DNA of 64,000 nucleotides from Acuticoccus kalidii (GTDB taxonomy: Bacteria > Pseudomonadota > Alphaproteobacteria > Rhizobiales > Amorphaceae). The notes beneath the pieces are model-generated. The model was given only the letters and a program-made list of their open reading frames with translations. It did not search any database and had not been told where the DNA came from. Made by a program: the position numbers and the translations under genes. The stretch lies in contig NZ_JAKGCS010000025.1 of assembly GCF_021556395.1 (NCBI RefSeq), positions 185,799 through 249,798 on the forward strand. Reading direction: 5' to 3'. Positions 1 through 7,912 of this stretch are shown piece by piece; the stretch's first letter is position 1; every line of letters begins with the position of its first letter.

Positions 1-54
1 CTGAAGATGGGACGAAACGCCGGCCACGCCCGGTCGACGAAAGGGGACGGATCC

Positions 55-1266
55 TTGCTTCTCCAAGGCATGAAGGTCGTGAGCTTTTGCCACTTTCTTC
101 AGGGACCAGCCGCCATGCAGTATCTGGCGGACATGGGCGCTGAGATCATCAAGATTGAGCCGCCGCACGGGGCGTATGAACGCCATTGGGCGGGCGCCGA
201 TCGCGCCAAGGTCGCGGGCGTGTCGGCCTTTTATCTGTCCGCCAATCGCGGTGCGAAATCGATCGCGATCGACCTCAAGAAGCCCGAGGCGCGCGAGCTC
301 GTCATGCGTCTTATCGAGCAGAGCCACGCGGTGACGGAGAATTTCCGGCCCGGCACGCTCGATCGGCTCGGCCTCGGCTACGACGCCGTGCGCGAGCGCA
401 AACCCGACATCATTTACGCCTCCGCCTCGGGGTTCGGCCGCACGGGGCCGCTCGTCAAGAAGCCCGGCCAGGATCTCGTCATCCAGGCGATGTCCGGCCT
501 CATCGCGGCCAATGGCGGCGGCGAATCGCCGGTCGCCGTCGGCTGCGCCGCTGCCGATCAGCACGGCGCGGCGCTGATGGCGCTCGGCGTCCTCGGCGCG
601 TACGTGAAATGGCTCACGACGGGTGAGGGCACGCGGGTCGAGTCGACGCTCCTCGGCGCGGGGATCGACCTTCAGATGGAATCCCTCGTCACCTATTATG
701 CCTCGAAGCGTGGGCGCGACATTCTCAAGCGCGACCCGCACCTCGCCACCTGGTTCCACGAGGCGCCCTATGGTGTCTACAAGGCCGCGGACGGGTTCAT
801 CGCCGTGTCGCTCAATCCGCCCGAGAAGCTGTCGCGGGTCTTGGAAAGCGAGGCGATCGCCGCCTTCATCGGCAAGAGCGCCTACGACAATCGCGATGCC
901 TACGCGAAAACCCTCGCCGAGGAGCTGAAGCACCGCACGATCGCCGATCTGTCGGCCCGCTTCGATGCGGCGGATATGTGGTACGCGCGCGTCGACGATT
1001 TCGACGATCTCGTCGAGAACCCGCAGGTGCAGCACATGGAAGTGTTCCGCGAGGTGCCCGTCCACGACGACACGATTCGCCTCCTCAACCATCCCCTCCG
1101 CTATGACGGCAAGGTCCCCGACCATCGCCCATTCGCGCTGGAGCAAGGGGCGAACACGCGCGAAATTCTTGAAAATTTTGGTTTCGGTTCGTCCGAGATC
1201 AACTCGTTGTTCGACGCCGGTGTCATCCATGAGCCGGCCGTGAAGACAGAAATGGCTGGGGAGTAA
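55..1266 (+). CDS. Family III CoA-transferase (CaiB/BaiF type)
   Basis: Family III enzymes move CoA between carboxylic acids in the cytoplasm; the substrate is not known here. The protein has the family layout: an N-terminal start like LLQGMKVVSFCHFLQGP, ENFRPG, IIYASASGFG and GQDLVIQAMSG, where Asp (about residue 140) matches the aspartyl nucleophile. I place the start at a TTG at 55, seven bases after AAGGGGA, because the paralogue at 13630-14823 begins at the same point (LLDGVRVVSFNHFLLGP). An in-frame ATG at 7 is the alternative, and the frame is open to the window edge, so a still earlier start is possible. It is the first gene of a rightward operon and ends 1 nt before the MaoC gene. 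Length (403 aa) is normal. Confidence 0.9.
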   Translation: MLLQGMKVVSFCHFLQGPAAMQYLADMGAEIIKIEPPHGAYERHWAGADRAKVAGVSAFYLSANRGAKSIAIDLKKPEARELVMRLIEQSHAVTENFRPGTLDRLGLGYDAVRERKPDIIYASASGFGRTGPLVKKPGQDLVIQAMSGLIAANGGGESPVAVGCAAADQHGAALMALGVLGAYVKWLTTGEGTRVESTLLGAGIDLQMESLVTYYASKRGRDILKRDPHLATWFHEAPYGVYKAADGFIAVSLNPPEKLSRVLESEAIAAFIGKSAYDNRDAYAKTLAEELKHRTIADLSARFDAADMWYARVDDFDDLVENPQVQHMEVFREVPVHDDTIRLLNHPLRYDGKVPDHRPFALEQGANTREILENFGFGSSEINSLFDAGVIHEPAVKTEMAGE

Positions 1267-1267
1267 A

Positions 1268-1729
1268 ATGTCCAATTTCTACGTGAAGATCGGCGACACC
1301 GTCTCCGTGACGAAGACCGTCGGCGAGAGCGACGTGTACATGTATGCCGGCATCACCGGCGACCTGTCGTGGAACCACGTCAACGAACACTTCATGAAGA
1401 AGACCGCCTATGGCGGCCGCATCGCGCACGGCGCGCTGATGGTCGGCTTCATGTCGACCGCGTCGACGCTGATGGTCGAGAAGTGCGGCGGCGGCGTTCC
1501 GGCCGACGAAACGCCGGTCTCGCTCGGCTATGACCGGGTCCGCTTCATCGGCCCCGTCTTCCTCGGCGACACGATCACCGTGACCTACACGATCATCGGA
1601 ATCGACGACGTGAAGCGTCGCTCGAACTCGGAGATCAAGATCACGAACCAGCGCGGCGAGACCGTCGCCGTCGCGAACCACATTCTGAAGTGGGTCCCGA
1701 ACAGCAGCGACCTGCGCGCTGCCGAGTAA
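1268..1729 (+). CDS. MaoC-like (R)-specific enoyl-CoA hydratase
   Basis: This 153-aa protein has the hot-dog fold signature of MaoC/PhaJ hydratases. The catalytic Asp and His lie in ITGDLSWNHVNEHF and are followed by the typical GGRIAHGALMVGF segment. Enzymes of this family add water to a trans-2-enoyl-CoA, and a single-domain protein of this size is normal for the family. GGGGAG precedes the ATG by a few bases and the gene follows the CoA-transferase with a 1-nt gap, so the two are probably co-translated. The substrate is unknown. The context (two CoA-transferases and a crotonase) points to beta-oxidation-like processing of an unusual acyl-CoA. Confidence 0.9.
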   Translation: MSNFYVKIGDTVSVTKTVGESDVYMYAGITGDLSWNHVNEHFMKKTAYGGRIAHGALMVGFMSTASTLMVEKCGGGVPADETPVSLGYDRVRFIGPVFLGDTITVTYTIIGIDDVKRRSNSEIKITNQRGETVAVANHILKWVPNSSDLRAAE

Positions 1730-1741
1730 CGGAATTCCATC

Positions 1742-3316
1742 ATGGTCAAGTTTATCGACGCTGCGGAGGCCGCAAACCTCGTGGCGACGGGCGACACTGT
1801 GCTTTTTGGTGGCTCCGGCGGCGGTCACGCCGTGCCGGAAGCCATCATCGAAGCACTCGCGGCGCGGTATAAGTCGACCGGGGATCCGAAGGGGCTGACG
1901 CTCGTCAGCGTCGTCTCGCTCGGCGACTGGCAGGAGACCGGGTTCAACATCCTCGCCGAGCCGGGGCTCGCGAAGCGTGTGATTTCCGGCGGCTTCAACA
2001 ACTGCCCGCGCTTCGCCGCGCTCGCCTTCGCCGACGAGATCGAGGCCTACACGCTGCCCCAGGGTGTCCTCTCGATGCTCTGCCGCGACATGGCGGCCGG
2101 CCGTCCCGGCCTTCTGACGCGCACCGGCCTCCACACCTTCATGGATCCGCGCCAGTCCGGCGGGCGGCAATCGCCCTCGGCCAAGGAGGATCTGATCGAT
2201 CTCATCACGATCAACGGCGAGGAGTTCCTTCTCTACAAGAGCTTCCCGGTGAACGTATCGATCATCCGCGGGACGACGGCGGACGAGAACGGCAACATCT
2301 CCATGGAGGAGGAGGCGTTCTACGGCGAGAACTTCTCGATGGCCGCCGCCGCGCATCTTCATGGCGGAATCACCATCGCGCAGGTGAAGCAGGTCGCCAC
2401 CGCCGGCAATCTCCACGGCCGGCACGTCAAGGTGCCGGGCGCCGTGGTCGACTATGTCGTCGTCGAGCCGGAGCAGCGGCAGACCTATCTCACCGGCTAC
2501 AGCGCCGCCTATGCCGGCGAGATCCGCGTGCCCGACAAGAGCATCAAGCCGATCCCCTTCGACGTGCGCAAGGTGATCGCGCGGCGCGGGGCGATGGAGC
2601 TCTTCCCCGGCGCAGTCGTCAATCTCGGCTTCGGCGTGTCGAACGGTATCTCTGCCGTCGCGGCGGAGGAGGGCTTTTATCGCGAGCTCACCCTCACCGT
2701 GGAGCAGGGCATCATCGGTGGCGTGCCGGCCGTCGGCAAAGATGCCGGCGCGGGCGTCAATTACGACATGATGGCCGACCAGCCGCTCCAGTTCGACTTC
2801 TATGACGGCGGCGGACTCGATCTCGCTTTCCTCTCCTTCGCGGAGGTGGATGCGAACGGCAACGTCAATGTCAGCCGGTACGCGAAGTCGATCAACGGGC
2901 CCGGCGGGTTCATCAATATCGCGCAGGGCGCGAAGAAGGTGATCTTCTCCGGCACCCTGACGGCGGGCGGTCTCGACATCGTTCCGGGCGACGGTTCGCT
3001 GACGATCCGCAAGGACGGGGCTGTCCAGAAGTGGCTCCCGAATGTCGGGCAGATCACGTTCAACGGCCGCTTCGGCTTGGAGCAGGGTCAGGAGATCCTC
3101 TACATCACCGACCGCGCCGTCTTCCGGATGACCCCGGGAGGGCTCGAGGTGCAAGAAATTGCGCCCGGGATCGACCTCCAGAAGGACGTTCTCGACCGCA
3201 TCGGCTTCGACGTCATCGTCTCCGACAATCTGAAGACGATGGACGAAGCGATCTTCCGCGAAGAGCCGATGAACCTTGCGACGCATTTCCGCGCCCGTTC
3301 CCGTCCCGCCGCCTGA
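1742..3316 (+). CDS. Family I acyl-CoA:carboxylate CoA-transferase (propionate/acetate type)
   Basis: At 524 aa this has the fused alpha-beta form of propionate CoA-transferase/YdiF enzymes, which work through a glutamyl-CoA thioester. The N-terminal half starts with a Gly-rich segment (FGGSGGGHAVPEA). The C-terminal half has the catalytic-Glu region TLTVEQGIIGGVPAVG, with Glu at about residue 321. The gene lies 12 nt after the MaoC gene in the same operon. Having both a family I and a family III CoA-transferase in one operon suggests activation of the acid by CoA exchange at two stages, not by an ATP-dependent ligase. The acyl substrate cannot be read from the sequence. Confidence 0.92.
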   Translation: MVKFIDAAEAANLVATGDTVLFGGSGGGHAVPEAIIEALAARYKSTGDPKGLTLVSVVSLGDWQETGFNILAEPGLAKRVISGGFNNCPRFAALAFADEIEAYTLPQGVLSMLCRDMAAGRPGLLTRTGLHTFMDPRQSGGRQSPSAKEDLIDLITINGEEFLLYKSFPVNVSIIRGTTADENGNISMEEEAFYGENFSMAAAAHLHGGITIAQVKQVATAGNLHGRHVKVPGAVVDYVVVEPEQRQTYLTGYSAAYAGEIRVPDKSIKPIPFDVRKVIARRGAMELFPGAVVNLGFGVSNGISAVAAEEGFYRELTLTVEQGIIGGVPAVGKDAGAGVNYDMMADQPLQFDFYDGGGLDLAFLSFAEVDANGNVNVSRYAKSINGPGGFINIAQGAKKVIFSGTLTAGGLDIVPGDGSLTIRKDGAVQKWLPNVGQITFNGRFGLEQGQEILYITDRAVFRMTPGGLEVQEIAPGIDLQKDVLDRIGFDVIVSDNLKTMDEAIFREEPMNLATHFRARSRPAA

Positions 3317-3337
3317 CATCCCGAAAGGAATAAGAGG

Positions 3338-4120
3338 ATGAGTGATCCAGTTCTGGTCGATGTCAAAGACGGCATTGCGACTGTTACACTGAACAACCCG
3401 CCGCTCAACATCGTCACCCTGCCGATGACGGCGATGCTCGAAGAGACGCTCGACCGTCTCGCCGCCGATCCGGACGTCCATGTGATGATCTTGACCGGTG
3501 CCGGCGATCGCGGCTTCTGCGCCGGCTCCGATATCAAGGAGTTCCCGGACATGCAGGATCCGGGCGTCATTCTCGAACGGAAGCTGATCCGCGAAAACCG
3601 CGTCTACAGCAAGGTCGACGACTTTCCGAAGCCCACGATCTGCGCGATCAAGGGGCTCGCGATGGGCGGTGGCCTCGAACTCGCGGTCTGCTGCGATCTT
3701 CTGGTCGTCGACGAGGACGTGCGCCTCTCGCTCCCCGAGATCAAGCTTGGCTGGTTTCCGGGCAGCGGCGGGCCGGTGCGCGTGACGCGCCGGATCGGCG
3801 AGGGCCGTGCGAAGGAGATGATGTTCATCGGCGAGCCCATCAACGCGACGACGGCGCTCGCCTGGGGCCTCGTCAACCGCGTCGTCCCGAAGGACCGTGT
3901 GATCGCCGAGGCGGAACTTCTGGCCCGTGAGATCGCGAGCCGGTCGAACCCCGCCCTTCAATGCTGCAAGGCGGCGATCGACATGTCGTTCGACATGACC
4001 GAGGACGAGGCGATCGAAGGCGCGCTCAAGCTGAGCGACAAGGTGTTCCGCACGGCCGACAGCCGCGAGGGGGTCCGGGCCTTCCTGGCGAAGGACACGC
4101 CGCGCTTCACCCATAGCTGA
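3338..4120 (+). CDS. Enoyl-CoA hydratase/isomerase (crotonase family)
   Basis: A 260-aa crotonase-fold enzyme. The first oxyanion-hole segment is TGAGDRGFCAGSDIKEF and the second is KGLAMGGGLELAVCCDLL, followed by LPEIKLGWFPGSGG, the usual position of a catalytic Glu. It should hydrate or isomerise an enoyl-CoA. A strong ribosome site (AGGAATAAGAGG) precedes the ATG. The gene lies 21 nt after the CoA-transferase. A crotonase and a MaoC hydratase in one operon act with opposite stereochemistry in known pathways, so they probably serve different steps or substrates. Confidence 0.92.
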   Translation: MSDPVLVDVKDGIATVTLNNPPLNIVTLPMTAMLEETLDRLAADPDVHVMILTGAGDRGFCAGSDIKEFPDMQDPGVILERKLIRENRVYSKVDDFPKPTICAIKGLAMGGGLELAVCCDLLVVDEDVRLSLPEIKLGWFPGSGGPVRVTRRIGEGRAKEMMFIGEPINATTALAWGLVNRVVPKDRVIAEAELLAREIASRSNPALQCCKAAIDMSFDMTEDEAIEGALKLSDKVFRTADSREGVRAFLAKDTPRFTHS

Positions 4121-4132
4121 GGCGCGAGCGAG

Positions 4133-4579
4133 ATGAAAATTCTGGTCCTCCAGGGCGCCAACATGAACTGGCTCGGCAAGCGCGAGCCGGAGAAATACGG
4201 CACCACGACCGCCGACGAACTCGATGAACGCCTGCGCGCCCACGCGCAGGCCCAAAATGTCGAGATCGAGATCCGCTATCACAACATTGAAGGTGAGGCG
4301 ATCGACACGCTTCAGGCGGCCGAGCGGGACGGGGTCGACGCCGTCGTCCTCAATCCCGGCGGCTTCTCTTATGCGGGCTATGCGCTGAGAGATTGCATGG
4401 TCGGCGTCACGGTCCCCGTGGTCGAGCTGCACATGACGAACCACTATGCGCGCGGCATCCATTCCGTCACCGCATCGGCGGCCGTCGCCGTGTTCCTGGG
4501 TCTCGGCATCGAGACCTACTTCCACGCCTTCGACGCTGCGGTCGGCGTCGCGCGCAAACGTCGCAACACGGATGGCTGA
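4133..4579 (+). CDS. Divergent type II 3-dehydroquinate dehydratase-like enzyme
   Basis: The 148-aa protein aligns over its whole length with type II dehydroquinases (AroQ, small dodecameric enzymes). Retained positions are the N-terminal loop QGANMNWLGKREPEKYG with Asn10, Arg17 and the base Tyr22, NPGGF at 74-78, and His100 in ELHMTN. Three positions differ from the family pattern as I know it. The Pro of GPN is Ala. The active-site His of the NPGAYTHTS loop is Tyr80. The HAREPFRHHS segment is shortened to YARGIHS, so its second Arg is lost. Given this and the acyl-CoA operon around it, it probably acts on a relative of dehydroquinate rather than in aromatic amino-acid synthesis. It overlaps the next gene by 8 nt. 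Confidence 0.85.
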   Translation: MKILVLQGANMNWLGKREPEKYGTTTADELDERLRAHAQAQNVEIEIRYHNIEGEAIDTLQAAERDGVDAVVLNPGGFSYAGYALRDCMVGVTVPVVELHMTNHYARGIHSVTASAAVAVFLGLGIETYFHAFDAAVGVARKRRNTDG

Positions 4580-5408
4580 GACCGGCACCGCCCCGCTCGG
4601 TCTTCCCCTGCCTCTGACAGGGGAAACGCGGCTTTACATGATCATCGGCGATCCGATCGCACAGGTCGGCTCACCGGGTCTCGTCAACGCCTCCTTCCGC
4701 CGGCGTGGCGTTCCGGCGGTCCTCTTTCCCGCCCATGTGCGGCCCGAAGGGTTGAAGGCGTTTCTCGCCGGTCTTCGTCCGCTCGAAAATCTCGACGGCA
4801 TCGTCCTCACCATCCCGCACAAACAGACGGCGATGGACGTGGTCGACACCATCACCCCGCGCGCGCAGGCGATCGGCGCCGTCAACGTCATCCGCCCCGA
4901 AGCGGACGGCACCTGGACGGGCGACAATTTCGACGGTGAGGGTTGCGTGCGCGGCCTCACCGATGCCGGTCACTCGATCGCCGGCAAGTCCGCGCTTCTC
5001 GTCGGCTGCGGTGGGGCGGGCAGTGCCATCGCGCATGCCTTCGCCGATGCCGGGGTGAGCCGCCTTCGCCTCGCCGACCTCGACGAAAGCCGCCTGGCGC
5101 GGGTCGCTGGCGACCTTGCCCGCGCCCATCCCGCGCTGGCGCTCGAGACCGGCCCGCCCGATCCGTCGGGCTTCGTGGTCGTCGCCAATGCGACGCCGCT
5201 CGGTATGCGCGAAGGCGACCCTCTCCCGGTCGATCCCGATCGCCTGACGCCGGGCACGCTCGTCGTCGACGTGATCACCAAGCCCGCGATGTCGCCGCTT
5301 CTGACGGCCGCCGCCGCGAAGGGATGCACGACGCAGCAGGGGCCGGCCATGCTGATCGGCCAGGTCGAGGCGTTCATCGACTTCTTTCTCGGCAAGCCCG
5401 CGGGCTGA
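4572..5408 (+). CDS. Divergent shikimate dehydrogenase-like oxidoreductase
   Basis: 278 aa with the AroE fold: a substrate domain, then an NAD(P) domain with GCGGAGSAIAHAF and NATPLGM. The catalytic pair is kept: Lys84 (TIPHK) and Asp121 (NFDGEG), with Asn105 in GAVNVI. The shikimate-carboxylate loop, normally HSxSP, reads QVGSP (residues 31-35), so the first of the two Ser ligands is missing. The start is the ATG at 4572, which overlaps the dehydroquinase-like gene by 8 nt and implies translational coupling; upstream codons in this frame look like shadow sequence. Most likely it reversibly oxidises a hydroxyl on a ring related to quinate or shikimate, or on a non-acid ring. Confidence 0.85.
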   Translation: MAETGTAPLGLPLPLTGETRLYMIIGDPIAQVGSPGLVNASFRRRGVPAVLFPAHVRPEGLKAFLAGLRPLENLDGIVLTIPHKQTAMDVVDTITPRAQAIGAVNVIRPEADGTWTGDNFDGEGCVRGLTDAGHSIAGKSALLVGCGGAGSAIAHAFADAGVSRLRLADLDESRLARVAGDLARAHPALALETGPPDPSGFVVVANATPLGMREGDPLPVDPDRLTPGTLVVDVITKPAMSPLLTAAAAKGCTTQQGPAMLIGQVEAFIDFFLGKPAG

Positions 5409-5436
5409 ACGCCGACACGACCTTTAGGAGACGCTC

Positions 5437-6918
5437 ATGGCGCCGATCGAGACGGACGTGTGTGTGGTCGGGGCCGGCGGGGCGGGCCTTGCCGCCGCGA
5501 TCGGTGCCGGGCGCGCCGGAGCGCGCGTCGTGCTCCTCGAAAAGGGGGCGACGCCCGGCGGGACGACGGGCCGTTCGGTCGGTTCGATCACCGCCTCGGG
5601 CACGCGCTGGCAGAAGGCGGCGGGCGTCGACGACACGACCGACGCCCATTTCGAGGACATGGCCCTTTTCGCCGGTCCGCGCGCCGAGCGGGACAATCTC
5701 ACTCTGCGCCGCTTCTATGTGGAGAATGCCGGCGAGACGGTGCACTTTCTCGCCGATCTCGGGATCGAGTTCATCGGCCCGATGCCCGAGCCGCCCCATC
5801 GCGTCCCGCGGATGCACAACATCGTCCCGCACTCCCGCGCCTATATCAGCCAGCTTCTGCGTGAGGCGCGCCGGCTCGGCGTCACCGTGATGACGGAGAC
5901 GAGCGCCGATGAGGTCCTGATGGAGGGCGGCCACGTGACCGGCCTCAGGGCCACGGCGCGGAGCGGCCCGGTCGAGATCAAGGCGAGCGCCGTGATCCTC
6001 GCGAGCGGCGACTACAGCTCCTCGCCCGACATCAAACGCAAGCTCGGTGCGGCCCAAGCGGCCGAGATCGAGGGCGTCAATCCGCTGTCGACGGGTGACG
6101 GCCAGCGCATCGGCGAGGCGGCCGGCGGTCATATCGTCAACGGGGACATCGTGTGGGGTCCCGAGATCCGCTTCGTCGCGCCGCCGAAGCCGAAGCTGAT
6201 CGCCAAGATCCCGCCGAGCCGACCCTTCGCGAAGCTCGTCAAAGCCTCCTTCAAGGCGATGCCGGACAGGCTCTTGCGCCCGTTTCTCATGAGCTTCGTG
6301 ACGACCTATCTCGCGCCCTCCCACACGCTCTTTTCGCAGGGCGCGATCCTGGTGAACCGTGACGGCGCGCGCTTTTGCGACGAACGCGACGGGCCGCAAG
6401 ACGCGATCCCGCAGCAGACGGGGCGCGAGGCGTTCATCCTCCTCGACAAGGCGATCGCCGAGCGGTTCGAGGTCTGGCCGAACTTCATTTCGACCGCACC
6501 CGGCGTCGCCTACGCCTATCTCGCCGATTATCGCCGCAACCGACGCGACATCACCTTCGAGGGCGATACGCTGGAGGCGGTGGCGGGGAAGGCCGGGGTC
6601 GATCCGGCGGGCCTTGCCCACACGGTCGCCGCCTACAACGCGGACGCCGATGCGCGCGGCGAGCGTCCGGCGCTGTCGGGCGGGCCCTACACGATCCTCG
6701 GCCCGGCGCGCAGTTTCATCCTCATGACCGAAGGCGGGCTTGCGGTGAACACCGACCTCCAAGTCCTCGGCGCCGACGATGCGCCGATCGACGGGCTTTT
6801 TGCGGCCGGCTCGGCCGGGCAGGGCGGGCTCATCCTCGACGGGCACGGCCATCATCTCGGCTGGGCCTTCACCTCCGGCCGGATCGCCGGCGCCAACGCG
6901 GCGCGTTCGATCGGCTGA
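5437..6918 (+). CDS. FAD-dependent dehydrogenase (fumarate reductase/ketosteroid dehydrogenase-like)
   Basis: A 493-aa flavoprotein. The N-terminal dinucleotide motif is VVGAGGAGLAAAIGAGRAG (residues about 9-27). The C-terminal FAD segment is GLFAAGSAGQGGLILDGHGH, then a helix ending GANAAR. This is the layout of FAD-binding-2 enzymes such as fumarate reductase flavoproteins and 3-ketosteroid delta-1-dehydrogenases, which insert or reduce C=C bonds next to a carbonyl. TAGGAGA precedes the ATG, 28 nt after the AroE-like gene. In this operon it could desaturate a cyclic ketone or ring acid. No signal peptide is seen, so it is cytoplasmic. It converges on the ATPase gene at 6950. Confidence 0.88.
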   Translation: MAPIETDVCVVGAGGAGLAAAIGAGRAGARVVLLEKGATPGGTTGRSVGSITASGTRWQKAAGVDDTTDAHFEDMALFAGPRAERDNLTLRRFYVENAGETVHFLADLGIEFIGPMPEPPHRVPRMHNIVPHSRAYISQLLREARRLGVTVMTETSADEVLMEGGHVTGLRATARSGPVEIKASAVILASGDYSSSPDIKRKLGAAQAAEIEGVNPLSTGDGQRIGEAAGGHIVNGDIVWGPEIRFVAPPKPKLIAKIPPSRPFAKLVKASFKAMPDRLLRPFLMSFVTTYLAPSHTLFSQGAILVNRDGARFCDERDGPQDAIPQQTGREAFILLDKAIAERFEVWPNFISTAPGVAYAYLADYRRNRRDITFEGDTLEAVAGKAGVDPAGLAHTVAAYNADADARGERPALSGGPYTILGPARSFILMTEGGLAVNTDLQVLGADDAPIDGLFAAGSAGQGGLILDGHGHHLGWAFTSGRIAGANAARSIG

Positions 6919-6949
6919 TCGGAAAGCCGGCCCGACGAGGGCGGGACGA

Positions 6950-7651
6950 TCAGGCGAGATCGTGAAGCCGGCTCATGCCGCCGTGCAGGAAATAGGCCTT
7001 GGTGAAGAGGCCGTCCGGCACCGGGTTCGGCAGACGCACATCGGCGACGCCTGGTAGCGCAGTCTCTCGCGGATCGAAGGATCGATCGATCTGCGAGATG
7101 AAGCCGAAAATGACGCCCGAGCGTGCCGCGAAGGCCTTGAGGGCGCGCATTTGTTCGGCGAGCACCGGCTTGCTTCGCTGCTGATCCAAAATCTGCAGAT
7201 AATCGATGACGGCGACCGTGCCGCGCGGCGCACCGTCGAGATGACGGACGATGAAATCGGCGCTGATCGCATCCGAAGCCACGATCTCGAGCCGGGCCTC
7301 CTCGCCGCCCAGCGTGCCGACCCGCCTCAGCGCCTCCCGCTCGCTATATTCGAGGGTGAAGAACACCGCACGCCGCCCGGCCCGGGCCGCCTCGACGAGC
7401 AGTTCGATGCCGAAGAGGGTCTTGCCGTGGCCGGGCCGCGCGCCGACGAGGATCATCTCGCCCTCCCGGAGCGCCGGGAGCAGGGAAGCGGCGTTGATCG
7501 CTGGCGTATGGCGGGCTGCGAGGAGGCTCCAGGTGGCGAAGCCTTCATCGTGGGCGAGGCGATCCTGCGCGGCGTGGAGCGGGATCCCGGCCTGGCGGGC
7601 GAGCGCTTTGGCGCGTCGCTTCAATTGGTAGATCGGAGCGGACAACCGCAT
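6950..7651 (-). CDS. Stand-alone DnaB/RecA-fold ATPase
   Basis: 233 aa. After a basic N-terminal helix-rich segment (about residues 1-48) comes a single RecA-like core: Walker A GARPGHGKT (70-78), Walker B VAVIDYLQIL (147-156) and a sensor-like FISQIDRSF (184-192). This matches the C-terminal ATPase half of DnaB helicases, but the N-terminal primase-interacting domain is absent and the protein is about half of DnaB's usual length. I chose the ATG at 7651 because AAGGAAGG sits seven bases upstream. The gene is monocistronic, between convergent neighbours. Its role is unknown. Confidence 0.82.
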   Translation of the reverse strand: MRLSAPIYQLKRRAKALARQAGIPLHAAQDRLAHDEGFATWSLLAARHTPAINAASLLPALREGEMILVGARPGHGKTLFGIELLVEAARAGRRAVFFTLEYSEREALRRVGTLGGEEARLEIVASDAISADFIVRHLDGAPRGTVAVIDYLQILDQQRSKPVLAEQMRALKAFAARSGVIFGFISQIDRSFDPRETALPGVADVRLPNPVPDGLFTKAYFLHGGMSRLHDLA

Positions 7652-7840
7652 CTGCGAACCTTCCTTGCGAGCCGTGTTCGCAATCCCTCCCTCATGCGAG
7701 CGCTCGAACGGATGGTCCGATGATCGTCCTTGCCCCGTATGTGCGGATACTTCCCCGCTTGGGAGGGGGGAGGCGCGGGCCGAGCCTGTTCCGCGAGGGA
7801 TAGTGCAGCCGCCTCGCCGGAGCAAGCGCGGGATCGGGAC

Positions 7841-7894
7841 AAAAAAAAGACCGCCGGAGCGGTCGGCTCGGGGCGGGCAGGCGCCCGCCCCGAG
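7841..7894 (-). terminator. Double-hairpin intrinsic terminator of the TRAP operon
   Basis: Read on the minus strand downstream of the TRAP permease stop, there is first a perfect 12-bp stem (7867-7894, loop of 4). Next comes a 6-bp stem GACCGC/GCGGTC with a 4-base loop (7849-7864), directly followed by eight T residues (7848-7841). The second hairpin plus T-run is a textbook rho-independent terminator. The first may add stability or protect the transcript end. Confidence 0.88.
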
Positions 7895-7912
7895 GGGTGT
7901 TGTCGTGCCGGC

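Noticed and set aside
1223..4588. 1121-aa open frame on the minus strand antisense to the first four genes
   Set aside because: Its residues are rich in Arg, Asp and His, typical of the reverse frame of GC-rich genes, and the plus-strand genes have clear family motifs and ribosome sites. The same applies to long antisense frames at 9752-11629, 24490-26379, 27490-29682 and 37975-40113.
4133..5408. Standard aroQ and aroE of the shikimate pathway
   Set aside because: Key substrate-side residues differ in both proteins and the operon is catabolic; ordinary names would hide this.
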